From: Panagrolaimus kolymaensis
Lineage: Eukaryota > Nematoda > Chromadorea > Rhabditida > Panagrolaimidae
Length of the DNA: 64,000 bases
Direction of reading: 5' to 3'
NCBI GenBank assembly: GCA_028622995.1
Contig: JAJQJQ010000004.1
Span: 6,572,001-6,636,000 of the forward strand
Shown: positions 25,963 to 37,152 of the stretch, one piece after another
Numbering within the stretch: position 1 is the stretch's first letter
Layout: every line of letters begins with the position of its first letter
Made by a program: the position numbers and the translations under genes
The notes under the pieces: model-generated
Seen by the model: the letters and a program-made list of their open reading frames with translations, nothing else
What the model was told of the DNA's origin: nothing
Databases searched by the model: none

Positions 25963-26647
25963 TTATTGCTCATAAAAAACTTTGTTAAATCCAGGACAAT
26001 AAAGATAACCACGACCTTGAAATTTATCTGCGAATCGTTGAAATGCATCTTTGATAGGATTGACTTTTGAACAATCAAAGTTATTGAAAAAGATTCTGAA
26101 AAAAACTTTATAACTAAGAGCCTTGAAGCGAAACAAAAAAAACTTACATAACTTTTTTTACTTTTCTTTCTAAAATCAAATCAAAAAGTTCATCCAATTC
26201 TGTTGGGTTCTCATAAAGAATATTTCCGTCCATCCATAAATTAATTAAATTGGGACCAATCAAATGCTTTAAAGCTTTAATTTCGATTGTTCGGATTAAA
26301 ATTTCTAAATGCGAATATAATGGAATAATTCGAGAAATCAAATCAAAAGAAATATTAAAATTTGGAAGAATTACTCTTCGATATCGAAGTTGGACCATTG
26401 ATACATTGAATGGATGTGGCATGGAAATATTCAAGGAATCAGAAATTTTTAAAATATTTGAAGCATCATTTTTGAAATCATTTATTGAAGAAATTTTAAA
26501 ATTCCTTTCATTTTGAATTCGTTTCTTAACTAAATTTTTGGCGCACGAATTGATTTGGGAAAATTGAATCAAAGTTGAAGGATCACAAATTTCTATGAAT
26601 CGATTTTGAATTGTCCATGGAAGATAAGAAAACGGGAAAATAGTCAT
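25963..26647 (-). CDS. F-box-like protein
   Basis: Two exons (26647-26148, 26095-25963) give 210 residues. The N-terminus (PFSYLPWTIQNRFIEICDPS then TLIQFSQINSCAKNLV) matches the layout of nematode F-box motifs and resembles the N-terminal segment of the three F-box-like genes at 44, 48 and 54 kb (YVCQKRFAEILDPKTLETF). F-box proteins bind SKP1 and recruit substrates to SCF ubiquitin ligases. The rest contains leucine-rich, repeat-like segments (LSHLEIL / LKHLIGPNLINLWMDG type). The family assignment is by motif and paralogy. It is more divergent than the three clustered copies. Confidence 0.65.
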
Positions 26648-26649
26648 CG

Positions 26650-27463
26650 TCGTAGGTGAATTAATAAATAACTAAATATAATAATTTCGATGAAAGAATA
26701 ATAAATATTTTTTAAAAATGGTTCAACTTTTGCAAAAATATTTGGCTTTCAAAATTTCTCAAAAAGGTGAATAAAGGCGCCTTGAAGAAAGAAGTCAAAG
26801 AGCTTCACTCATTGTTGAAAAACCCTTTCGGCATTCATTAATAAGCAAAGCCAAAAACGAATCAATAACTAACAAAAAAATTTGAAAGCCGTAAGTAACC
26901 GAGGCAATTTTTTTGCTGGGCCCAATAAAATATCAAAGTAATTTTATCTAAGTTACCCTTCTAAGATTTCAAGCTTACAAATAGTTACTCCAAATCCGGA
27001 ATAAAAAAAACTATAATTCCCAAAATGTTTTAGTTTATGAGAATCTGAAGCTATAGAACTAAATATTTGTCCAAAAAAAAACTTGGAACAACAATATATC
27101 GTTGAAGAGTAGCAATTTTTATCGCTCGTAAAAAATGATTCCACAAAATATCATCAACAAGCCACTGAATTTTTGAAAATGGCAATAATCATAAGAAGAA
27201 GAAGAAAAAATTATGCATTGCCCATTATTTCTTATCCAACAAATTGATAAACACTATAAAAAATAAAGAGTTTCGCCGTTAATAAAAAAAATCAATTTTA
27301 CACCATTGAATTACGGTGTTTGTGCCTTCACATCATTTTAAGGCTCTTACCGCGAGAAAAAAGCCCAATGTTTGATTTCTTTTTTGCCTAAACTTTTTTT
27401 AAAGCAGCTTTTGATGTTTTGCTGTTGCTGCCTTCATTTTAGTTTATTTACAAAATCATTATT
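26650..27463. other. Intergenic stretch
   Basis: A minus-strand frame near 26953-27160 has short amphipathic stretches but no start, splice or domain support. It could be a relic. No other feature is seen before the mS26 start. Confidence 0.4.
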
Positions 27464-28342
27464 ATGTTATTATCTCGTTATTTAAAAATATGTTTAACAT
27501 CTTCACGTTATATGGGACGAACAAGACCAAAACCTGGGTAAGAAGCTTTTTTCATCGTATCTTTTTTTTTTATCATTGATAATCTTTATTTTTTAGGAAA
27601 CCTCCAATATTACCGCCATCAAAACAAGTGCTATATAAAGCTGTACATCCGCCATGGCAAGAACCAAATAATGTTCAAGATCTTCTATGGCGTCGACATG
27701 CTTACAATAATGCTACCATTTCGTTAAGAAATGTATTCAAAGAAGAAATTGAAACCAAAGAAGCCGCTGGAGCGGGTATTGATGCGATGAAAGCTCTTGA
27801 AAAGGAAGAATTTGATTCATTAATACGTGAAAATGATAGAAGAAATCTGCAAGGAGCTTTTAAACGGTATGTTTGCAACACTTTTTTCATTAACTAATAT
27901 TTTACATATCACTTTTATAGCCTAAAACAAGAAAAGGATGAATATGAAAAAATGAAAGCTGAATTCCTCGATGATATTGAAAAACGCCTTAAACTTGAAG
28001 CTCAAACTGCTAAAGAAAGTGATATCAAAGTTAAGAAAATGATTGTATGTTTAATCGTTAACTTTTCTCCTTTATCTTATGCCTACTATATTTTTGCAGG
28101 AAGAATCAGCATCGTTCGTTAACAAAGAAAACTTGGAAGAAAATTTAAAAGAAGCTTTGAATAATCCTGTCGTCTTTGATTATTGCATTGATCTCAATGG
28201 AAATATGTTCTATGATCCACTTCCAATGAAATATGTTGAAAGCACACCAACACGTCAAAAAGCTCGAATATTCGATCGAACACTTATACCATCAAGAAAT
28301 ATTGGAACTACAGCTCCCAAAGAAGCTCAAAATAGTGTGTAA
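27464..28342 (+). CDS. mrps-26: Mitochondrial small ribosomal subunit protein mS26
   Basis: Four exons (27464-27537, 27597-27866, 27921-28044, 28100-28342) encode 236 residues. mS26 is a metazoan-specific protein of the mitochondrial small ribosomal subunit. Support comes from the basic N-terminus (RYLKICLTSSRYMGRTRPKP), the central charged coiled-coil-like region (EEEFD...RLKQEKDEYEKMKAEFL) and the conserved C-terminal block SFVNKENLEENLKEALNN followed by YCIDLNGNMFYDP. That block parallels the FI-x-x-ENLE-x-x-x-x-x-ALD segment of vertebrate mS26. Length is close to that of the vertebrate protein. The gene lies 173 bp upstream of pen-2 on the same strand, which is operon-like spacing. Confidence 0.88.
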
Positions 28343-28504
28343 AATGTATGTATTAGCTATTTGTTGTTATATTAATTAATAAAGTACTTTTAATTGTTTT
28401 TAGTTGTTGTTGTTTCATGAATCTTTCTCTTTCATTGTTATGTCGTTTCCCTCGATTCACTTATCTTTTAAAAAAGCTTTAAAAACGGTTTTTATTCGTA
28501 AAAT

Positions 28505-28511
28505 TTTAGTT
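28505..28511 (+). promoter_or_regulatory. Probable trans-splice acceptor upstream of pen-2
   Basis: A T-rich tract ending AATTTTAG lies about 7 bp before the pen-2 ATG and about 165 bp after the mS26 stop. This is where a nematode operon would receive a spliced leader. The downstream gene lacks any visible separate promoter space. It is inference from spacing and consensus only. Confidence 0.4.
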
Positions 28512-28515
28512 CACA

Positions 28516-28912
28516 ATGAGATTGAGTAAACTTCAGGAAATAGAAAAAGTGCGTCTCTGTCGCCAATACTTTTACAGTAAGTCAGTTATTGCTTTGTCTT
28601 TTTCTAACCTGTTTCAATTTTAGTCGGATGTATGTTTCTTCCATTTGTTTGGTTAATTAACTTTTGGTGGTTTTACGAATATGCTTATCGAAGACCTGAG
28701 TTTCCTGGCCAAAAATTGATCAAAAAATGTTAGTTTCATTTTGCTTTTCTTCCATCTTAAAGTTTGAATCATTTTCAGACATCAAACTTTCATTGATTGG
28801 ATGCATAATATGGATGATAGCGATTTTAGGCTGGAATCTCATATTTCACTATTATTTACGTACTTTTTTCATGGAATTCACCGATTATTTAACCTTTGTA
28901 AATATTTTTTGA
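28516..28912 (+). CDS. pen-2: PEN-2, gamma-secretase subunit
   Basis: Three exons (28516-28576, 28624-28728, 28779-28912) encode 99 residues, the normal length for PEN-2. PEN-2 is a small membrane subunit of the presenilin/gamma-secretase complex that cleaves Notch and other type I membrane proteins. Hallmarks are the N-terminal KLQEIEKVRLCRQYF, the first hydrophobic hairpin LPFVWLINFWWFYEYAYRRP, the second membrane segment (IGCIIWMIAILGWNLIFHYY) and the C-terminal DYLTF, which corresponds to the conserved DYLSF motif needed for complex assembly. Exons 2-3 are partly duplicated at 45381-45578. Confidence 0.95.
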
Positions 28913-29039
28913 TAAGCCAACTCTCAATTTTTTTGTAACTTATTTCATATGTTTTCTTTTTTGTTTGTTTGTATGATTAATTTGAATAAATCTTGAATGT
29001 TTTACAATAAAGGATTTTACATAATTTAGTTTTACCAAA

Positions 29040-29207
29040 TAAAGCATTTAATTGAAACATCATTCCATCCATCTTTGAACAAAAAAAATTAAATTTTCAC
29101 ATCTCTTTTTTGCTGTTGACCCATTTTATACAAGAAATTCCTTTTATAGGTAGCTTGATTGTTTTGGCTGATGAAAATTAGAACACATTCAACGAAAATC
29201 CAGCAAA
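29040..29207 (+). repeat. Duplicate of the mitochondrial-carrier leader
   Basis: The stretch is collinear with 45815-45958, immediately upstream of the carrier ATG. Shared landmarks include CCATCCATC, TTTTATAGGTAG and TGATGAAAATTAGAACACAT. Homology stops at the base where the carrier coding sequence should begin (AAAATCC then divergent). It is an orphan 5' leader next to intact pen-2. Confidence 0.85.
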
Positions 29208-29911
29208 AATAATTATAATAAAAAAGCAGCAGCGGTAATCATCGATGAATGCAAAAAAAGAAAAGAAATAACGAAAGGTAATAATAAAAAGAGAGATTTG
29301 TGTCTTATTTTTAGTCTAGGAAAATGAGGTAATAATATCTTTTTACTTTCTACAAGAGCAATGGGGCCCACCTGCGGTGGTCCCACATTATTTTTTTCGA
29401 GGACTAAAATAAACACTTTTAAAAACACGCATTACATTTTCGACTACAAAATACAACGTTGGTTAAGTTTGTTCTCGAGAAGGGTTGGTTGATAAAAGAG
29501 GAAATATTTTTTAAGATAATGGTGATATAAAATTTTGGAAATTTGATTTATTGTAATAGTAAAATTCCGACTAAGATACTTAGAAACAAAAATACTAAGG
29601 CTAAGGCTCATGTTGTTGCTCGTTTAAACATTTTAAAATAATTCTTTATTTTCACAAAACAAATAAATACACATCAAACACAATCAAACACCAAATAAAA
29701 AATAACAATAAAATTGCTGGATATTAGTTTGCCAAAAAACAAATTTGACAGTAAGCCCTCTAACCACGTCACGGTTTCCAGCTTCAAGAGGGTTATTGGT
29801 TTTTGTTGACGGGGAAACAATGCTCTAGAAAGAACAAAACAAACCCGCTTAAACAATTTATCATTTTCATTTTAAAATAAAAACAACTTTAACTTTTACA
29901 CAACTTAAAAC

Positions 29912-32900
29912 TTAATCTTCTTCTTCATCAACTTGATGCGTTTCTTCCCAAAATGCATTAAATTCTTCTTGGTTTTGTTCAAATTCATTCACATTATTCC
30001 AATCTTCATTATATTCTTCTTCAGCAGGTAAACCTGCATTAATGCCTCGTAAGACTTCATTGTCTTCATTTTCATATTCAATAACACCTTGTTCATCAAC
30101 TTCCATGATTTCTTGAGCATGCCAATTTGGATTTAAATCTTCGATTGTTGGACCATCCGGTTGCATAACTGCAAGAGGGTTTTCATTCAACAATTCACTA
30201 TAAACAATATTTCGTGAACAATTTACATCATCAGCATGTAACTTAATTTGAAGGCGATCCCAAGCACGTGTGCGAGAAATAGCTACATACACATGACCGT
30301 GAGTAAAAATTCCTCGGCTGATATCGATTCCAATTTGATCGAACGTTTGTCCTTGAGCTTTATTAATAGTCATTGCGAATGCTGGTCTTACTGGAAACTG
30401 ATTTCTGTAAACTGTAAAAATGCTTGATTCATCGAGAAGAGTAATCCTTGGAATCATTACAATATTATCGTCATTATTTGTGCTTCTATTAAAAAGTTTT
30501 TCAGCAATAATAATATTGCGTTCTAACTTTTTAATTAAAAGCCTTGTTCCATTGCATAATCCTTCACGAATATTCAAATTTCTCATTAGCATAACAATTG
30601 TATTTTCTCGTAAACGCAACTTATAAGCGGGGAATCCACTTGGCTTAAACGATTCAAAATGTTCAGGAACATATTCCATTGCATTTCCATCGCCATTAAC
30701 ATTTTCAATTCGATCAACTGCTGTGTAAACTTTTTCTGTATTTTCTTCAAGCAAATTAATAATCTCTTCATTATATGCATCAACTTCAGAATTAACCGTT
30801 GAAAGAATTGCTCTTGAAGAAAAGGCATCATAATCTTTATCGGCAATAATATCTGCGAAAACTTTTTCAACTAAATTTGCATCAGTTGAACATTCTTCTG
30901 GAATTGGAACTTTTCCATTTTCATCATTTGCGCTTCCATCTCCAATGCTTAAAATTGTTTCAGCGAAACCATCACCACTATTGTCAGCTCTTTCGTTTCT
31001 AATTAAAGTAGAATAATTAGAAGCAAAATGATGCCAAAGTGGACTTGATTTAATACTACTTCGAACAATATCGTTTCTTGTACCATTTTTAACAACTGGT
31101 CCCAATTGTCGGAAATCGCCACCGAGAATCATAACTTTTCCTCCAAATGGAAGGTTATTATTCATAATTTCTCTTAATTTTTCATCAATTACTTCTAATG
31201 CTCGTCGAGGAGCCATTGGAGTTTCATCAAAAATGAAAACATCAACATCTTTTAAATCTTTTGCAAGCGAATCCAAAGGTGAAATGCCTGAATTGCTATC
31301 ATCTTCGAACGGAAAATCAAGCTTAAAAACATTATGAACGGTGCGTCCAGTTTCATACAATGAAGCAGCAATGCCGCTCCATGCCATGACAATAATTTTT
31401 TTACCTTTACCGATTAATGTGGAAAATAAACAATTAAAAAGATAAGTCTTTCCTGAACCTCCTGGACCATCAATGTAAAAACATGCGGCAGAATTATCAG
31501 GATTTTCAACTCGTCTAATAATCGCCTCATATCCATCTGCTTGTTCGGGATTCAAACTTGCCCGCATTTCATCGCCTCGAAGTCTATGAGCTGCAACATC
31601 AACCGAATCATCTTCAATTCCTCCAACAATTTCTGCAACCATTTGAAGGATTGGATAATCTTCCAATGATCGTTCATTATTAATAATCATTCGCAACGTT
31701 TGCCTCCAAGCTAAAACTTCTGCTGCATCTCGATCACCTCGGTTACTTCGAAGAAGATCCTCAGTTAATTGATCGCGAAACTGATTCCATAACCATAATG
31801 GAGCTTCAACATCACAATGTGCAACAATTCGTGAAAATAATGAACGAAGTTGTCGAGGCAAATTGTGATAACTTCCTTCTTCCATTGCATCATAATACAT
31901 TTGATCAGATTGAACTAATCCTCGGGCAACACATGCTTCTCGAAATGTTGGATGAATTACTTCAACATCAAATGGATCTCGACGTAAATCTTCATAATTT
32001 CTTGGTCCTTTTACAACCATTACTAATTTTCTCAAATGAAAAAGTTCTGTATTCTTTGGATTAACTGCATACATTCTTGGACATTTTGGTTTCGTAGTTT
32101 TACATCGAGGAGTCCATTTACGCAAATTAGGCTTCCACGTAAAATGAACACAAACTTGAGGATATGTCAAAGTTCTATTCATTCCATCAGGAAATTCTTC
32201 ATTAAGCTTAAAAAATGCCATTAGCTTTGAATCACGCAATGCTGCTTGAAGCATTTGTTCTTCCGATGCATCTTCAGCCATTGTAATTGCTTGTTGTTCA
32301 GGCAAATGAATAGCTAATCTTTCAACTGATTCACTCAAATAATGCATATCAAATTTTCTGAAACGCCAAAATGCTTCATGAGCGCTCAAATAACGTGCAT
32401 CAACAAAGGCTTTAATTTCATCATAATTTATCTGACCTTCTCGAATTTCAATTGCCATTTTATCTGGACCTTTAAAAAGATACTTAAAAAGATAGTTTAC
32501 TGTGCGCGGACTACCAACAATTTCAATATTGATATGATATTGGAATCTTTTCAATAAATATGCATTGTAAGGAACAACCGATCTATTATCAATAACAAAA
32601 GGTTGACCTTTAAACCGTATCCTTGCTGTTCTTCCATCATTTCTTCTTCGATAACGTGGATAAGAATTTTCATCCAAAAACGTTTCATCACAAAATGCTT
32701 TTGGAAAACCTCTTTTACATTTACCATCTTACATACACATAGCATTTGGATCATATTCACCACATGGCCTGTGAGTCATATTTTTTACAACTAAATCATA
32801 AAGTTCTTTATCTTCGTTTTCATCTGGAAGTTCAGCAGAAATAAATTTATTAATTTTTTCTGGATCATCCCAGCTTTCTTCAGTCCACCATAAGCTATGA

Positions 32901-35410
32901 ATGTGGGGTAAACCACGCTTTTGAAATTCAACGACATAAATATAAGCTTTTACCTTACCCATAAGCTTATCTTTCATTTCTTTAACAAATCCTTTTACTT
33001 GATAATTAAAAACTATATCAACTAAATCAGGTCGATCGTAAGCTTTTTGATTTTCAAACAAATTTCTTGTAATGTCTGGGTTTTCTGGATTACATGTCAT
33101 TGTAATAAACAAATCGGGTAATCCAAACTTCTGTGACATTGCCATAGCATCATGCATAAACTCTGCTTGACTTCGTGGTCCCATAGTATAACTTGATGGT
33201 AAAATAAACTTTTTTCCTGGTTGCACTCCATTAACCTCTGCCATATTACGTAAATAATCCGTTAAACCGGCATAACTTTCAACTCGATATTGTCTTTGGT
33301 GTGTTCGATGAAATTGCATTCGACCATTATCAACAATACTAAACGACCAACATAAATATTTACTTAACAATTTTCCTCCATGAAGAATTGGATTAAATGG
33401 TTCGTCATCATGCTCGGGTCTCCAAGCTAACTTAAACAAAGCATATTGTAACGCTGTCATCTTTGCTCCAACCGGATTATTTGAATTTTTAACTTTATTA
33501 AAATGCCAAAAATCTCCAGTTCCTAATGGATTAAATAAAACAAACGTTAGCGGTTCAACATGTTCTGTATGTCTTCTAATTCGTTGTTCCAACGGCCTTT
33601 CATTTGGATTGCATTTACGCTGAACAAAAACATCATTCCAAGGAATGTCACCATTTTCATCGCAAACATAAATAGCTGCAACTTCATTGGCTCTTGGAAA
33701 AGCATGAGGATCACTTGTATTATTAGTGGTTTTCTTAAAAACAATTTTACAAACTTTAGGCTGACGACCTTCTTCTACAGCTCTTTCATTTTCTTCATCT
33801 TCATATTCATGCAACATTCGATAAATTTCTGCATATTTATTTACATTTAAAATTAATTCATGCAAAAATCTAAACATTTCTTCATTGCAACTTACAGCAA
33901 AGGGAGCTTGACAACGGTATTCAATTGCATCATCAGTTTCGATAATCCAAAGTTGTCCATATGCTGGAGTCTGTCCTTGCATCGTTTCCGTATACCTTGG
34001 TAATTTATGCATAACTTCTCCATGAACTCGATAATTAAAAACTCCTGGCAATTGTCTTACTTGACCTACTGTATAGGCAAAGCTCATGCTTGTGTTGTAC
34101 TTATTAATATTTGAATGTAATTCCTTCCATTCTGTTCCTTCTTCTCGTTTCAATAACTTTTTTAAATCTTCAGGGAAATTTGGTTCAATCGTAACTTTAA
34201 CTTTTCCTTTATTGCAGCAACTATCAAAAGTTCCATCACTACTTCTTGGTTCTGCTGCAAAATGCATTGCTTTACAAAATGTGCATTCAACGTTCATGTC
34301 ACCTAAACTAAAGATATCAACATTTTGAGCATAAGCACCACGAAATTCCATTTCTGGATTTTCTTGACGCATCTGATAATTTTGTCGCATACCTTCAAGT
34401 CTTTCATTTCTTTGCTCTTCATTTTCATTTTCTCTTGCATTATTATGCTGAATTCGATCAACTCCCAATCGTTGATCTCTTTGTTCCATTGTTTCATTTT
34501 CACGAAGGGAAGCTTGAAGAATACGTTGTGAATTCAACCGTTCTTCCCTCTGCTCCACTGTTTCATTTTCACGAAGAGAAGCTTGAAGAATACGTTGTGA
34601 ATTCAACCTTTCTTCCATCTGTTCTTCATTTTCATTTTCACGACGTAATGCTTCTGCAGCTCTTTGAGATTCTAATCTCCTTCCTCTTTCATTATTACTT
34701 TCCATTTCATTTCTATTTTGCCTCAATTCTCGCCTTACTTGAAGCCTTTGTGACCGTTGAGCTGCAGTTTGAGCTTCTCTTGCTTGACGACGTTGTTCAC
34801 GAAGTCTTTCAGCTTCATTCAAACGCTCGCGATTTGTTTGTCTTTGTCTTGTCCATTTCATTCTCAATGCCTTAGTGTTTCTTAAATGTTTTCTTCTATA
34901 ATATTGTTCATATGTTTCCTCAAGTTCAGCAGCCAACTGAACTTCTTCATTTGGAATAAGTTCTTGGGTGTCTAGTTCATTTACTTCTATCATTGCTCCC
35001 ATTAAAATGGGTTCATTATTATTATCAATTTCCATTGGTTCAACTTGTAAATGATGAATTTCATGGAGCTCAAAAACATTTGACCTTGAATCTTCACCAA
35101 TAGCTACAGTAACATGAACTTCTTCATCTTGCGTAAAGAAATTGTCATTAACATTTTCATTAAAATTTGTTGCTTGAGTTACTTCAATTTGGCTTGAACT
35201 TGTTGCTTGTGAAATTTCAACTTGAGAAACTTGATCTTGGGTTGCCCGAAGGCCGCAAACATTATCACTAACAGTAGCAGAGCCACCATCAGAGGTTGCC
35301 CGTAGGCCGCAAACATTAACTCCAACAGTAGCAGAGCCACCATCAGAGGTTGCCCGAAGGCCGCAAACATTATCACCAACAGCAGCAGACCCACTGTCGG
35401 CGAAAGACAT
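29912..35410 (-). pseudogene. Helitron Rep-PIF1 helicase, split by one in-frame TAA
   Basis: The frame is continuous for 1,831 sense codons from ATG 35410 to TAA 29912, except for a single TAA at 32731-32729 after DPNAMCM. The next codons read DGKCKRGFPKAFCDE in the same frame. Upstream part: an N-terminal triplicated 18-residue repeat (CGLRATSDGGSATV), an Arg/Glu-rich coiled coil of repeated QRILQASLRENET units, then the Helitron-like N and Rep regions with the HUH motif (EFQKRGLPHIHSLWW, His about 836 and 838). Downstream part: the Rep tyrosine motif (NYLFKYLFKG), then the PIF1 helicase with Walker A GPGGSGKT, DETPMAPRR, GGDFRQLGPV, TINKAQGQTF and VYVAISRTRAWDRL. All catalytic motifs are kept. 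The stop is either a recent mutation or requires readthrough. Confidence 0.93.
35241..35400 (-). repeat. 54-bp tandem repeat at the Helitron Rep N-terminus
   Basis: There are about three copies of a 54-bp unit (starts 35241, 35295, 35349; each opens GTTGCCCG on the plus strand). They encode an 18-residue Gly/Ser/Ala-rich repeat on the minus strand. Copies differ at a few bases only. Confidence 0.9.
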
Positions 35411-36287
35411 CGCAAAAAAAAAAAACACCGCAATAAAAAAACACGATCACGTTATAAAAAAAAGAAAAAAAATATGCGTTAAAGCAGTAGCAATAGCAAA
35501 AGCAGAATCAATCAATTCGATATGAGCAGCCGACTGTTCAGTAGGCTGAAAAAACTATAGACTGATTCGAAACTAAAAAAATCTTGCTAAACATCATTTT
35601 TTTCAATCATTCTTCTAGGGAATGTATCTGAAAAGGGCAAATCTGAAGTGTTTCTTTGAGTCGTTGCATGCAATAAAATGATAGGATTTGCGCGACATTT
35701 TTGATTGGTTCATTCGAAGCTTTAAATAAATTGTAACAATAAAATTGAGAATTAACTGGCAAAGCTGAATGTTTGAAACATTTTTATTATGCAACAACAT
35801 CTTTTTTCCTTTAAATAAGCAAATACGGATTTCAAAAAAACCGGTAATATTTTTTCAAAATTCTTAAACAAAAATTAGGGTTAACGTCGTCATTTTCGGT
35901 ACAACATTTAATCATTATTTAATATACATTAAAATTTTTTATTCAATTAATACATTTATCTTCATAATTATGGATGCATCGCATCATGGCTTACATACAC
36001 TCTTTCATTAGCAATAAAATTCATTAAAACATCTTCCATTTCCAAAAACGAAAATCGCGCTTCACTTTCAACAATCACAAAGAAAAACATTCGCGTCGAG
36101 ACATTTAAACATTATTTAAATTTAAAACATTCATAACTATTTTTTAAAAACATGTCCGGGTTATAAAATTAACATATTCGGAATCTCCATAAAAAACTAC
36201 ATAGGGCTGGTCAAACACATAACAAATCGAGCGGGAACGACTACCACACAAACAAACAGACATACATTCTCGCTTTATATAGGTAGA

Positions 36288-37094
36288 CAAGAAATATGAA
36301 GGGGCCTGCCTACGGCAGTCCCCACACTTTACATTTATTCAATTTTACAGTTTTACATTTACACATCGGCCCTTCGGGCCCACATCTCATCTTCCAGCTT
36401 CCAGCCTCTGCAGAGAGGTCTACCTGCGACATCCCTCCTAATTTTACATTAGATCATTTCATATTTATCAAATGGCCCTTCGGGCCCACAACCCATATCC
36501 GACCTCCATCCCATGCTTTCACATTCAATTTCATTACTGCGATTAAGCACCACAGGCCCTTCGGGCCTCATCTTACATGTCCCTCTTTTGCAGCTTCATT
36601 TTAGCACCTCGTAGTCATCCTCATTTCCCAGGGCTACGTTATCCCATTTCTCATTTTAATATTTTCATTAAACTTTCTTAAAGTCCATTCTCTCATTCCT
36701 CATTTAAAAAAACATTTTCATTAAACACCCTCCAACACCTCCACACACACATAGATGCATCTTATCTCCACCACCAAATCCTCCAAATAAGCAACATTTC
36801 AAAAACCAAAATACAAAATCACGCAACGAATTTTCTCCTTCAAAAAGCAAACGACAAAGAGCTCTCTTTCCTCCCTTTCATCAAACACAAAGAGAAACAT
36901 TCGCGTTAAAACTTTTTTCAATATTCAAATTTTAAAACCTCAATATCATATACATAACTCATCGCCCGAAGCTCAAGACCCACATTTTTGGAATCAGCAT
37001 ACAAAACTACATCGGACTGTACAATCACATTTCAAAAAAACAGGTAACAACACACAGACAAACAGACATAGTCAATTCAATTTATAAGGGTAGA
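36288..37094 (-). mobile_element. Non-autonomous Helitron in tandem with the full-length element
   Basis: This 807-bp element lies directly upstream of the full Helitron. Its 3' end (CTTG at 36291-36288, hairpin GGGGACTGCC / GGCAGGCCCC at about 36300-36326) abuts the TC of the larger element. Its own 5' end is TCTACCCTTATAAATTG (T at 37094). About 240 bp next to the 5' end (36850-37094) are similar to the 5' flank of the large element (36040-36287), including the AACATTCGCGT and ACTACAT-GG-CTG landmarks. The interior has three GGCCCTTCGGGCC-type hairpins (about 36369, 36473 and 36556) and no coding capacity. Confidence 0.78.
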
Positions 37095-37152
37095 AAGAAG
37101 ATACAGAATCGCGCAATGTTTGACCTAATTTCAGTCAATGAAAATTCAGTTC
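37095..37152 (+). repeat. Left stub of the hairpin-repeat array
   Basis: The segment CCTAATTTCAGTCAATGAAAATTCAG resembles 41129-41170 and continues, after the foldback insertion, at 38674. It marks the first array unit that the foldback element interrupted. Confidence 0.6.

Larger units (their letters stand above)
29353..36287 (-). mobile_element. Helitron, autonomous type with one nonsense mutation
   Basis: A 6.9-kb rolling-circle element. The 5' end on the minus strand is TCTACCTATATAAAGCG (terminal T at 36287). It is followed by the GTCTGTTTGTTTGTGTG tract seen in many Helitron-type 5' regions. The 3' end is placed at CTTG (29356-29353), about 14 nt after a GC-rich hairpin (GGGACCACC / GGTGGGCCC, about 29362-29385). 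The terminal CTTG departs from the usual CTRR. It is supported because the same hairpin-spacer-CTTG arrangement occurs at 36288-36326, directly abutting the 5' TC. Bases outside the tandem pair are T on both sides (minus strand). The element carries one long Rep-helicase frame. Confidence 0.88.

Noticed and set aside
26953..27144. 63-codon minus-strand frame
   Set aside because: No domain, no splice partner and no conservation evidence. The surrounding DNA is AT-rich and the neighbouring genes have complete models without it.
32551..32763. Separate gene bridging the two Helitron frames
   Set aside because: The frame directly across the TAA continues the Rep sequence. The other frames there are shadows.
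35179..35433. 84-codon minus-strand frame rich in Leu, Ala and Phe
   Set aside because: It is an alternative frame of the 54-bp repeat in the Helitron Rep N-terminus.
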